Assembly: GCA_040880065.1 (NCBI GenBank)
Contig: JBBDJE010000038.1
Coordinates: 43,156-107,155, forward strand
Source of the DNA: Abyssibius sp040880065
GTDB lineage: Bacteria > Pseudomonadota > Alphaproteobacteria > Rhodobacterales > Rhodobacteraceae
DNA length: 64,000 bases
Direction: 5' to 3'
Both the position numbers and the translations under genes were made by a program. The notes below the pieces were generated by a model, which ran no database searches, was not told the DNA's origin, and saw nothing but the letters and a program-made list of their open reading frames with translations. Positions 8,084 through 16,074 of this stretch are shown here, piece after piece (the first letter of the stretch is position 1; the number at the start of each line of letters is the position of its first letter).

Positions 8084-9655
8084 ATGTTTTTGAAGAGAAT
8101 ACTCTTGTTTCTGTTTATCGCCACGGCGCCGGTTGGTGCCCTTGCGGAAAACCGCGTGGCGCTGCTCATCGGCAATGCGAATTATGACAATGCCGCGCTG
8201 AACCTGCGCAACCCCGGCAATGACGTGACGCTCTTGGCGCAGTCGCTTCGCGACCTCGATTTCGAGGTGATCACCGCCACAGACCAAGACCTTGCCGGCA
8301 TGCAGGCCGCTGTAAGCAGTTTTGGCACAGCAGCCAAAGGTGCTGACATGGCCGTGTTCTTCTATGCGGGCCATGGTGTGCAGGTTGATGGCGCCAACTA
8401 TCTGATAGCGCGCGATTTTTCGGGGAATGACAGCGATGCGCTTGCCCGCGCGGGCCTGCCCATGAACGCCATTCGCGATGCGCTTACCGCCGCCGACCCG
8501 GCCATTGGCATCATCATTCTCGATGCCTGCCGCAACAACCCGTTTGTGCAAACCGGCACCGTGGCGCAGGGGCTTGCGCGCTCTCAGGGTGGCGCGGGGC
8601 TGCTCATCGCTTACTCCACCGATCCGGGCAATGTGGCGTTTGATGGTGTGGGTGATAATTCGGTCTTTACTGAAGCCCTTGCCAACCATATCGCCACCAA
8701 CGGGCTTGAAGCGCGGCTGATGTTTGGCCGTGTGCGCCAGCAGGTGATTCTGGCCACACGCGGCCAACAGGTGCCTTGGGTTGAAGAAGCCACTTTGGGT
8801 GAACATTATTTCGCCGAACGCGGCGATGCCCCGGCGCTGAACGTGGCTTCGGCGCGTGAAATGCAGGTCTGGCGCGAAATTTCGGTGCGCAGCGACATCG
8901 AAACCTTCCAGACCTACATCGCCGATTTTCCCGACGGCATGTTCCGCCAGTTTGCCGAAGACCGCATTCGTATGCTGCAACAGGCGCGGCTCGCGGGCGC
9001 GCCTTCCGGCCAGACCAGCGCCGAAATTCTGGCCAGCGCAGAGCCGCTTCGTGTTGCCGCAAGCCTCGGCACGCTTGGCTTTCTTGCCGACACACGCAGC
9101 CTGGTCGCAGTTACAAACGACGATCTGACCAGTGCATTTGATATTTATCGCGCCCAGCTTCTCAACCCGAACGACGCCACGCCCGAGGGGCTGTATCTGG
9201 ACGCCGCGCGCATGACCATGTTTCTTGGCGCCACCACAGCCCAGCAAATCCGCACCGATATTGTGGCGCTTTCCGCGATTGACCGCACGCTGATCATCGC
9301 CCGCGATGCGCTGCGCCAGATTGAGACAATCGCCGAAAGCAACCCCGATGCGCTGCCATTGCTGGAACAGGCACGCGCAGATGTTGACGCGATCATCGCC
9401 TCGCAAAACGAGGTATTGGCCCGGCTTGACGCCACGCGCACCTACTATCAAAGCCTGCTCGATAACGCGCAGGAAAACTTTCCCGATGAAATCGACTTTG
9501 ATCTTCTGGACGGGCGCGCGGCTTCGCGTAGCCTAGCCCAGCTCCAAGACAGGGTCGCGCGCGATGCCGAACAATTCGTTCGCCACGTGCAAGGGTTAAC
9601 CGCTGAAAACAAAGGAACCTACGCATGGCTTACCGACTTTCTGCCAAAAACCTGA
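8084..9655 (+). CDS. Caspase-like (C14) protease, secreted
   Basis: A 523-aa protein with a signal peptide (MFLKRILLFLFIATAPVGAL). The caspase p20-like domain spans residues 23-250, starting RVALLIGNANYDN. The catalytic dyad is intact: H97 in FFYAGHGVQ and C149 in IILDACRNNPF. A long helical C-terminal half (about 270-523) contains repeated polar heptads and is likely a coiled-coil interaction region. The gene overlaps the next lipoprotein gene by 31 bp, indicating one transcript. Substrate unknown. Periplasmic location is inferred from the leader peptide and from neighbours with lipoprotein and peptidoglycan-binding signals. Confidence 0.85.
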   Translation: MFLKRILLFLFIATAPVGALAENRVALLIGNANYDNAALNLRNPGNDVTLLAQSLRDLDFEVITATDQDLAGMQAAVSSFGTAAKGADMAVFFYAGHGVQVDGANYLIARDFSGNDSDALARAGLPMNAIRDALTAADPAIGIIILDACRNNPFVQTGTVAQGLARSQGGAGLLIAYSTDPGNVAFDGVGDNSVFTEALANHIATNGLEARLMFGRVRQQVILATRGQQVPWVEEATLGEHYFAERGDAPALNVASAREMQVWREISVRSDIETFQTYIADFPDGMFRQFAEDRIRMLQQARLAGAPSGQTSAEILASAEPLRVAASLGTLGFLADTRSLVAVTNDDLTSAFDIYRAQLLNPNDATPEGLYLDAARMTMFLGATTAQQIRTDIVALSAIDRTLIIARDALRQIETIAESNPDALPLLEQARADVDAIIASQNEVLARLDATRTYYQSLLDNAQENFPDEIDFDLLDGRAASRSLAQLQDRVARDAEQFVRHVQGLTAENKGTYAWLTDFLPKT

Positions 9656-10347
9656 CGCTGATGCTGCTGGTCGGCACAACCCCCCTGGCAGGCTGTGCCG
9701 TTGGTGTTGGCAACATCGGAGCAACCGATGTGCGCAGCGCGCCAGAGGGTGCTACCGCCTCTGAACTTGAACTGCGCGAGCGCGCCGCCGCCATGCAGCG
9801 CACCGTGGTTGAGGCCATAGTCGCAGGCGGCCTTGCGGGCGCGGCGCTGAACTTCACCATCGGGAATCGGTCACGCAGCACAAATCTCGGTTTTGCGGGC
9901 GCCTTTACCACAGGCGCAGTGCTTGGTGGTGCAGCGGGCAGCTACGTTGCCTATCTGCAAGACCAGTATGCCACGCGCGAAGACCAGTTGGAACGCGTCC
10001 GCGCCGATCTGCGCGCCAACAATGCCGAAACCGAGGCGACGCTTTCGGTCATGCGCGTGGTGCTGGCCAACCAAACCCAAGAGCTGAACCGCTTGCGGGC
10101 CGCCGTTGCGGCATCATCGGGCGATTCTGCGGCGCTGGCGCGCGAAGTGACCGAAGCGCGGGCCAATTTAAGTGAAATGCAGCGCGCGCTGGAAGGTGCG
10201 CAGGCACGGCGCACCGAGCTTAGCCAAAGCCGCAGTATAATCGCCGGCAATGTACCCGACCCGGCTTCGGATGCCGAAATTGCGGCTTTGAGCGAGCGGA
10301 TCACGCAAATGCGCGCCGTTGCTGATTCGCTTGCCTCCCAGCTTTGA
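9625..10347 (+). CDS. Lipoprotein with glycine-rich membrane segment and coiled coil
   Basis: A 240-aa protein with a lipobox (LAGC, Cys about residue 24). A glycine/alanine-rich hydrophobic segment (AIVAGGLAGAALNF...GAVLGGAAGSYVAYL, residues 70-112) resembles a glycine-zipper hairpin. A long charged coiled coil covers residues 115-235. The ATG lies 31 bp inside the preceding caspase-like gene with AAAGGA upstream, so the start is translation-coupled. The function is not recognised. The layout suggests an envelope-anchored scaffold for the caspase-like proteins. Confidence 0.75.
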   Translation: MAYRLSAKNLTLMLLVGTTPLAGCAVGVGNIGATDVRSAPEGATASELELRERAAAMQRTVVEAIVAGGLAGAALNFTIGNRSRSTNLGFAGAFTTGAVLGGAAGSYVAYLQDQYATREDQLERVRADLRANNAETEATLSVMRVVLANQTQELNRLRAAVAASSGDSAALAREVTEARANLSEMQRALEGAQARRTELSQSRSIIAGNVPDPASDAEIAALSERITQMRAVADSLASQL

Positions 10348-10364
10348 CGTTGAAAGGAATTAAG

Positions 10365-10826
10365 ATGAAATATGTATTTATTCCGGCGGCATTTGCGCTG
10401 GTTGCCGGTTGCTCCACCTCGGATGATCCGGCTGCGGGCGGGTTTTTCAACGGGGTTTCGGGCCTTGCCGGCGGCGGCTACCAAGCCCGTGTCGACGAGC
10501 GTCAGGCCGATGTCGACAGCGAGCAAGCCCGCGCCGCTGCCCTTGCAGCCCAACAGTCGAGCGTGGCGGCCCAAACCGCTGCGGTCGGCACGCAAATCGA
10601 CCAGTTGCGCGACGAGTTGACCCGCCTGCGCATTCAGATAGCCAACCAGCAAGCCGAATTACGCAGTGCAGGTGTGGCCATTCCAGCCGCGCTGACCACG
10701 CGCATCAATGCGGTGGTAAACGCCTCGCCAAGCGGTGCAAACGATGCCGAGCGGCTGGCGAAATTGCAGGCGGCCGTTGCCAATGCCCGCGCGCTAGCTG
10801 CCGATCTCGCGCGCCTGTCTGCCTGA
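10365..10826 (+). CDS. Small lipoprotein with coiled coil
   Basis: A 153-aa lipoprotein: the signal peptide ends in VAGC (Cys about residue 17). It is followed by a glycine-rich stretch and an Ala/Gln-rich coiled coil (about 45-105) of the kind that repeats in the previous gene product. I start it at the ATG with AAAGGAAT upstream rather than at the TTG 21 bases earlier, because only the ATG has correctly spaced ribosome-site sequence and starts the leader with MKYVFIP. Last gene of the pseudo-caspase/caspase/lipoprotein run. No known family recognised. Confidence 0.7.
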   Translation: MKYVFIPAAFALVAGCSTSDDPAAGGFFNGVSGLAGGGYQARVDERQADVDSEQARAAALAAQQSSVAAQTAAVGTQIDQLRDELTRLRIQIANQQAELRSAGVAIPAALTTRINAVVNASPSGANDAERLAKLQAAVANARALAADLARLSA

Positions 10827-10843
10827 TTGTGGCGGCCAACCCA

Positions 10844-10881
10844 TAAAAAGACGGCGCCGCGAACAGGTCGCGGCGCCGTCT
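10844..10881 (-). terminator. Rho-independent terminator for the OmpA-type gene
   Basis: A perfect 14-bp inverted repeat (arms 10849-10862 and 10868-10881, core ACGGCGCCGCGA) with a 5-base loop. AAAA to its left becomes TTTT on the minus strand, so it terminates the leftward OmpA-type transcript. The stem may also stop the rightward lipoprotein transcript, although no T-run follows on that side. Confidence 0.85.
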
Positions 10882-10903
10882 GTTCAGCTTCAGCTTCCAG
10901 CCT

Positions 10904-11527
10904 TCAGAGCAGAACCTGAATTTCGACGCGGCGGTTTATGTCCGCACGCGGGTCTTCCGGGTCTTTCAGGCGGGCTTGCCCCATGCCTACCGCTTCAAGC
11001 CGGTCAGCCGGAATATCACAGGTATCGACCATGTAGCGCACCACTTCCTGGGCGCGTGCCGTGCTGAGCGACAGGTTGTATTGAACGCTTCCGGCCGCAT
11101 CCGTATGGCCAATAATCTGGTATTTCCCCTCACCGCCCGCAGTCTGGATTGCGTTGCACAAGGCCAAAACCTGTTCGCGCGATTCCGGCTTCAGCAAGGC
11201 TGAGTCAAACTCGAAGAAAATCGTAAGATCAATCACAAGTTCTTCGGGCATGGCTGCGGTGCCGTCGCCAGCCGCTACGGCCAGCGCATCGCCCGCCATT
11301 TCTGTGCCAACAGAAATGCCAGCGGCGGTTTCGGGGGTGGATTCGGTTACAAATTCCAGCGTGCGGGAATTACCAAGACTGGTTGTATCTTCTTGCGCCA
11401 AGGCCTCACGCTGAGCTTGCAGCAGGGCTAAAATTTCCTCTGCTGTCATTTCCTGGGCAATGCTCTGGACCGTCATCGCGCTGAATGCAGCGACGCCGGC
11501 TAAGCTAAAAAGTCGCCATTTCGCCAT
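10904..11527 (-). CDS. OmpA-family outer membrane / peptidoglycan-associated protein
   Basis: A 207-aa protein with a signal peptide (MAKWRLFSLAGVAAFSAMTVQSIA). The C-terminal OmpA-like domain (residues ~100-207) contains IFFEFDSALLKPESREQ, the IIGHTDAAGS peptidoglycan-binding loop and NRRVEIQVLL at the end. It would bind meso-diaminopimelate in the cell wall. I use the internal ATG at 11527 because it has GGAG upstream and begins a proper leader. Lying between the caspase/lipoprotein run and the second kinase, it may anchor the secretion apparatus, as other OmpA-type T6SS accessory proteins (TagL-like) do; this is inference. Confidence 0.88.
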   Translation of the reverse strand: MAKWRLFSLAGVAAFSAMTVQSIAQEMTAEEILALLQAQREALAQEDTTSLGNSRTLEFVTESTPETAAGISVGTEMAGDALAVAAGDGTAAMPEELVIDLTIFFEFDSALLKPESREQVLALCNAIQTAGGEGKYQIIGHTDAAGSVQYNLSLSTARAQEVVRYMVDTCDIPADRLEAVGMGQARLKDPEDPRADINRRVEIQVLL

Positions 11528-11575
11528 TTTAAATCTCCATTTCAATTTGCCTAATATAGGGCATTTTTGCGCCAT

Positions 11576-11608
11576 AAAACAGGGGGGATGTAAATTTACC
11601 CCCTGCTT
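11576..11608 (-). terminator. Terminator after the transmembrane Ser/Thr kinase gene
   Basis: Stem CAGGGGG (11580-11586) pairs with CCCCCTG (11599-11605); the loop contains TAAATTTA. Going leftward the stem is followed by TTTTAT. It separates the kinase gene from the OmpA-type gene, so the two are probably transcribed separately. Confidence 0.7.
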
Positions 11609-11611
11609 TTG

Positions 11612-13780
11612 CTATTCTTCTGTCACCAGATAACGCCGCGTTACCATGGTTTGGCTCAGTTCAAGCACCATCGCGCGGCCACGAAACGCATCCATAAAGG
11701 CCGAAACCGACTCAGCGCGTGGCCGCATCCGGTCAAACAAGGGGGTGTCGGTCACAATCGCCACAACCATATTGGTGCCCACGGGCTCGACCACATTAAA
11801 GCCCAACTGCTCGGTAGAGGCTTCGGCCACGGGCCAGCTCAGGCGCACACGGCGCAGGGCGCCATCCATTTCACCCAGCCGCACGAGGTTGTTTTCGGGC
11901 CGCGACATATGCGGCAGCAGGTGAAAGACCTGCCCCTCCTGATCCACATAAAACGCGGTCAGATACCCTACGGCGCCTGAAGGCAATGTCACCTCGATCA
12001 CCGGGTTTTCACCCAGATGATAAACCCCGTCACGCGCCTCGCCTTCGCGGTCGCCATACCGAAAATCGAGGTTCACCACGATGCTCGACCGGCTTGGCAG
12101 CATATTGTCGATGAGACATACCGGCTCGTTCAACACCGCAAGGTTGAAATCTACCTGCCGCCCGTCAAGCACATCATCCAGCGCCGCTTGCAGCACCTCG
12201 ATATCACTTTCGCGCGCGATAATGCCGGAAACAGCGAGCCTGTCACCGGCTTGCAGCACCACGCCGTCACCGCCCGACGGGCGCAAGGGGCCGCAGGTTT
12301 CATAACGTTTGATAGCGCTTTCAATGATTGCAAGCTCCAGCGGCCTGCTTTCGGAGCGCAGTGCAATATTGAGCACTATGCCCGCAGGTGTAGCGGCCGC
12401 GCGCAGCGCCATCGTCACCGCACTGGATTGTGCTTCATCCTGCGCCACACCTTCGATCGTTGCACTTAGCCCGTTAACAATAACCGACCATTCCGACAGC
12501 GGGCGCGCGGCGGCAACCAACGCCGCCATGCGCATCTCCCAATCTGTCAGCGGCGCGCCTGATGCGTTTTCCAGATCACCCGCATCATCAGCCAAACCAA
12601 GTGCTGCGCGCAGGTCTGCGGCGCCCTCCGGCCCTTGCACATGGCTTTCAACCTGCAAACGCCCGTCGGCAAAACGTGCCTCGAACTGCCAGCTATCTTC
12701 CAGCGGATAGCTGGGGCCAAAGATCATTCCCTTGCCGGGGCCAAGCCCGAAATACCAGCCGCCCCCGCCCATTGCGCCCAAAAGCAACACGATAAACAGC
12801 CATTTCAGCCCGCCACCCTTACGCTTGGCAGAGATCGGCTCGGGGGGCAGGTTCACCGATGTGCGCCCCGTATGCGACTGATACGCCCCGGGCGTGGTGG
12901 TTATACGCGGTGCGATCACCGTCGCCTCGCTATCGGGCACGGGTGCGCCACTGCGCAAAGCCTGTATCACGGCCTGGGCCGATTGGAACCGGTCCTCAGG
13001 GCGCGGGGCAACAAGCCGCGCTATCAACCCGCCCAATGGTTCGGGAATGTCGGACGTGTCCACAACCTTCATCTTGGTCTGGACAATTTCCATCAGCGAG
13101 GCACCAACGCCCATGGGCTTGCCGCGAAACCCGGTCAGCAGCGTGATGCCAAGGCTGTAAAGGTCCGAGCGCGCATCAACCTTGCCGTCCATCTGCTCAG
13201 GTGAGGCATATTGGTATTTGCCGGCAAACCCGTCACCGACCACGGTTTGCGCATTTTCGTTCACATCGCGCGCGATGCCGAAATCAATCAGCACGGCCTT
13301 GTCGGGCGAACCGTCACGCAAGATCACATTGTCGGGCGACAGGTCGCGGTGGAAGGCCTTTTTGTCATGCGCGGCCTTCAGCCCCTTGGCCACACGCCCG
13401 GCAATTTTCATCAGATCGCCGGGGGCCATCGGCCCTTTTTCCTTGATGATCTGCGCCAGTGACGGGCCTTCGATGAACTCCATCACCAAAAAGACGAACC
13501 CGCCATGCGTGTCGCTTTCCAAAAGGTCGTAATAGCGCACCACCGCGTCATCTACGACCTCGTGCAGCACCGAAGCCTCGCGCCGCATAAGGTTGATGAA
13601 GTTTTCATCGGCGGCAAATTCGCGCCGCAAAATCTTGACGGCAAGCAGCCGCCCCGTAACCTTGTTATGTGCGCGATAAACCTCGCCCGTGCCGCCAAGC
13701 CCCACCAGCATGTCAATCACATAGGTGTTGTTCAGAATTTCGCCGGGCTGCAACGTGCCTCTGGTTTCGGACTCGTTCAC
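11612..13780 (-). CDS. Transmembrane serine/threonine kinase with DUF4384-like C-terminal domain
   Basis: A 722-aa protein. The N-terminal Hanks-type kinase has GLGGTGEVYRA, VKI lysine K49, FHRDLSPDN (D146), DFG (D166) and YASPEQ. A Pro/Ser-rich juxtamembrane segment leads to one membrane helix at about 322-345 (KWLFIVLLLGAMGGGGWYFG). The periplasmic part (about 350-720) ends in a DUF4384-like domain recognisable by YLTAFYVDQEGQVFHLLP. Kinase inside, sensor outside is the usual PknB-like topology. With the soluble PpkA-like kinase nearby, the locus encodes two kinases that could control the T6SS at the protein level. It is followed by its own terminator. Confidence 0.88.
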   Translation of the reverse strand: MNESETRGTLQPGEILNNTYVIDMLVGLGGTGEVYRAHNKVTGRLLAVKILRREFAADENFINLMRREASVLHEVVDDAVVRYYDLLESDTHGGFVFLVMEFIEGPSLAQIIKEKGPMAPGDLMKIAGRVAKGLKAAHDKKAFHRDLSPDNVILRDGSPDKAVLIDFGIARDVNENAQTVVGDGFAGKYQYASPEQMDGKVDARSDLYSLGITLLTGFRGKPMGVGASLMEIVQTKMKVVDTSDIPEPLGGLIARLVAPRPEDRFQSAQAVIQALRSGAPVPDSEATVIAPRITTTPGAYQSHTGRTSVNLPPEPISAKRKGGGLKWLFIVLLLGAMGGGGWYFGLGPGKGMIFGPSYPLEDSWQFEARFADGRLQVESHVQGPEGAADLRAALGLADDAGDLENASGAPLTDWEMRMAALVAAARPLSEWSVIVNGLSATIEGVAQDEAQSSAVTMALRAAATPAGIVLNIALRSESRPLELAIIESAIKRYETCGPLRPSGGDGVVLQAGDRLAVSGIIARESDIEVLQAALDDVLDGRQVDFNLAVLNEPVCLIDNMLPSRSSIVVNLDFRYGDREGEARDGVYHLGENPVIEVTLPSGAVGYLTAFYVDQEGQVFHLLPHMSRPENNLVRLGEMDGALRRVRLSWPVAEASTEQLGFNVVEPVGTNMVVAIVTDTPLFDRMRPRAESVSAFMDAFRGRAMVLELSQTMVTRRYLVTEE

Positions 13781-13902
13781 CGGCGGGCTCCTTGGGCTGG
13801 TTGGGCGTTATCGATTTTGCCCGATACTATAGGGCCGCGTCGCAACCTGCCAAGCGATTTGGCGCATAAAAGTGACGTGGCGGCACGGTTTTGTGGGTGT
13901 GA

Positions 13903-14814
13903 TCATCCTCTGAGCAGCGGCAGGTTGAATGATGTGCGCAGTTTTGCAAGCTGTTCGGCCCCGACATTCGCCGCTGTGGGGCGCAAAGGCGGGCGGGTAT
14001 TGGCCCAGCGCGCATCGCCCGTTGCGAGCGCCAAAAGCCGCTTCATATCGGAAATCGGCTTGCCGCCTTGCACCAAAAGCCGCAATTCACGGTTTACATC
14101 ATGCCGCGCACGCGCGCCCGCACCATCGCCCGCAATCCAGAGTGCAAAAGCCTCGGCCAGCCCTTCGGGGTTGATATTGGCGGTCGCGGTAATCGTGCCC
14201 CGCGCGCCAAGCGCCAGCGCGTCAATCATAGGCAGTTCCGAACCGGGAAATACCGCAAGCCCGGCAATTTCCAGCAACGCGGCTGTATTTTCCCAATCGC
14301 CCGACGAATCTTTGATGCCGACAATCTGCGCAGGAAAATCGGCGCGCAGCCGCGCGGCAAGGCTGACCGGAATACCCACCCCCGCCACCTGCGGAATATG
14401 GTAAAGCACCAGCCGCGCATCATCGCCAATGGCGGCAATCAGCGCCGCGGAATAGTCGTAAAAACCCTCTTCCTCCATGCCCTTATAGTAGAAGGGTGGC
14501 AAAACCATCACCGCCGCGCAGCCCATATCAAGGCATTTGCGCGACAGATCGGCGGTTTCGGGCAGGTTGGTCAGCCCGGTGCCGGGCACCAGCTTTTTAG
14601 CGGGCACACCTCCGGCAATGAGCCTACCTATTGCCTCAACCCGCTCGGCGCTGGCGACAGATAGCGCCTCGCCCGTGGTGCCAAAGGGCGAAAGGCCCGC
14701 GCAACCGCCATCAAGCAGCGCCTTGGCATGGGCCAGATACAGGTCATGCGCCACGCTCATATCGTGGTTGAACGGGGTCAGAATGGGGGCGACAATGCCC
14801 TTGGGAAGCGTCAT
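13903..14814 (-). CDS. DapA-family (class I) pyruvate-type aldolase, substrate unknown
   Basis: A 303-aa TIM-barrel enzyme of the dihydrodipicolinate synthase / N-acetylneuraminate lyase superfamily. Visible features are GTTGEA, the tyrosine in LVLYHIP (Y138) and the Schiff-base lysine in IVGIKDSSGD (K168). The arginine that follows the YNIPGR motif in true DapA is missing (YHIPQVAG), so it is probably not the lysine-pathway enzyme; a bona fide dapA lies at 18,216. Its ATG overlaps the aminotransferase stop (ATGA), so the pair is translated together, which hints at a joint amino-acid or keto-acid pathway. Confidence 0.8.
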   Translation of the reverse strand: MTLPKGIVAPILTPFNHDMSVAHDLYLAHAKALLDGGCAGLSPFGTTGEALSVASAERVEAIGRLIAGGVPAKKLVPGTGLTNLPETADLSRKCLDMGCAAVMVLPPFYYKGMEEEGFYDYSAALIAAIGDDARLVLYHIPQVAGVGIPVSLAARLRADFPAQIVGIKDSSGDWENTAALLEIAGLAVFPGSELPMIDALALGARGTITATANINPEGLAEAFALWIAGDGAGARARHDVNRELRLLVQGGKPISDMKRLLALATGDARWANTRPPLRPTAANVGAEQLAKLRTSFNLPLLRG

Positions 14815-16013
14815 TTCAATGCCTCACAGAACCGTGCGATGCGCGCGCAGGCATCGACTAAAACATCATCGGCAGCGGCATAGGACACGCGAAAATGCGG
14901 GCTTAGCCCGAAGGCCGCGCCATGCACCACCGCCACGCCGGTCGTTTCCAGCAATTCGCGCACGAAATCTTCGTCGGTTGCAATCAGCACGCCCGCTGGC
15001 GTGCGCTTGCCGATCAGCCCGGCAATGCTCGGGTAAACGTAGAAAGCGCCTTCGGGGGTTGGGCAGCTTAGCCCGTCAATCGCGTTCAGCGCCGAAACGA
15101 CCAGATTGCGCCGCCGCAAAAATGCCGCACGGCTTTCAGCAATATAGTCCTGCGGACCATCCAGCGCCGCCACCGCCGCCCATTGGCTGATGCTTGACGG
15201 ATTGGTCGTCGATTGCCCCTGCACCATGCGCATGGCGTCTATCAACTCCCTCGGCCCACCCGCATAGCCAATGCGCCAACCGGTCATTGCATAGGCTTTG
15301 GACACGCCGTTGAGCGTGAGGGTGCGGCCATAAAGTCGCGGCTCCACCTGCGCAGGCGTGACAAACGCGAAGCCAGGATAGGCGATATGTTCATACATAT
15401 CATCCGACAGAACCCAGACATGCGGATGGCGCAGCAGCACCTCGGTAATGGCGCGCAACTCGTCAGCCGAATAGCCTGCACCCGTGGGGTTGGAGGGCGA
15501 GTTGAAGATCAGCCATTTGGTGTTGGGGGTAATCGCCGCATCCAGCGCCGTAGCACTTAGCTTGAAGCCCTGTTCGGCGGGGCAGGGCAGCACCACGGGG
15601 CGCGCGCCGCACATTTCCACAATATCAGGGTAGCTCACCCAATAAGGCGCGGGGATCAACACCTCGTCGCCGGGGTTCAGCGTGGCCAGAAGCGCGTTGA
15701 ACAGCACCTGCTTGCCGCCAGTGCCAACGATGATCTGCTCCAAGCCGTAGCTGAGCCCGTTCTCGCGCGCAAACTTTCGGGCAATCGCCTCTTTCAGCTC
15801 CACAATCCCGTCGGGCGCGGTATAGCGGGTCTTGCCCGCATCAATCGCCGCCTTGCCCGCCGAACCTATATGCGCAGGCGTGTCAAAATCCGGCTCGCCC
15901 GCCGAAAGCGCAATAATATCGCGCCCCTCACGCTTCAGCGCGCCAGCACGCGCCGTGATCGCCACCGTCGGCGAAGGTTTGACCGCCGCCAGCCTGTCTG
16001 CCAGAAATGCCAT
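14811..16013 (-). CDS. Class I PLP-dependent aminotransferase (aspartate aminotransferase type)
   Basis: A 400-aa fold-type I aminotransferase of the Ib aspartate/prephenate group. Motifs: SAGEPDFDTP near the N-terminus, the NSPSNPTGA cofactor and substrate site, YEHIAYPG, the PLP lysine in GVSKAYAMTGWRIGY (K239) with the substrate-carboxylate arginine just after it. The ATG at 16,013 is preferred over an upstream in-frame start because MAFLADRLAAVKPS is the conserved family start. It overlaps the DapA-like gene by four bases. The exact amino donor cannot be read from sequence. Confidence 0.88.
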   Translation of the reverse strand: MAFLADRLAAVKPSPTVAITARAGALKREGRDIIALSAGEPDFDTPAHIGSAGKAAIDAGKTRYTAPDGIVELKEAIARKFARENGLSYGLEQIIVGTGGKQVLFNALLATLNPGDEVLIPAPYWVSYPDIVEMCGARPVVLPCPAEQGFKLSATALDAAITPNTKWLIFNSPSNPTGAGYSADELRAITEVLLRHPHVWVLSDDMYEHIAYPGFAFVTPAQVEPRLYGRTLTLNGVSKAYAMTGWRIGYAGGPRELIDAMRMVQGQSTTNPSSISQWAAVAALDGPQDYIAESRAAFLRRRNLVVSALNAIDGLSCPTPEGAFYVYPSIAGLIGKRTPAGVLIATDEDFVRELLETTGVAVVHGAAFGLSPHFRVSYAAADDVLVDACARIARFCEALK

Positions 16014-16074
16014 GCATGCCCCCTGCTCTTGCGCCTCAGATCGTGGCATAGCGCATGGGGGGCTTCAAGCGGGT

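Noticed and set aside
7940..9451. 503-codon open frame on the minus strand opposite the caspase-like gene
   Set aside because: It is an antisense shadow: the opposite strand has signal peptide, motifs and ribosome site, whereas this frame gives a low-complexity basic sequence without family features.
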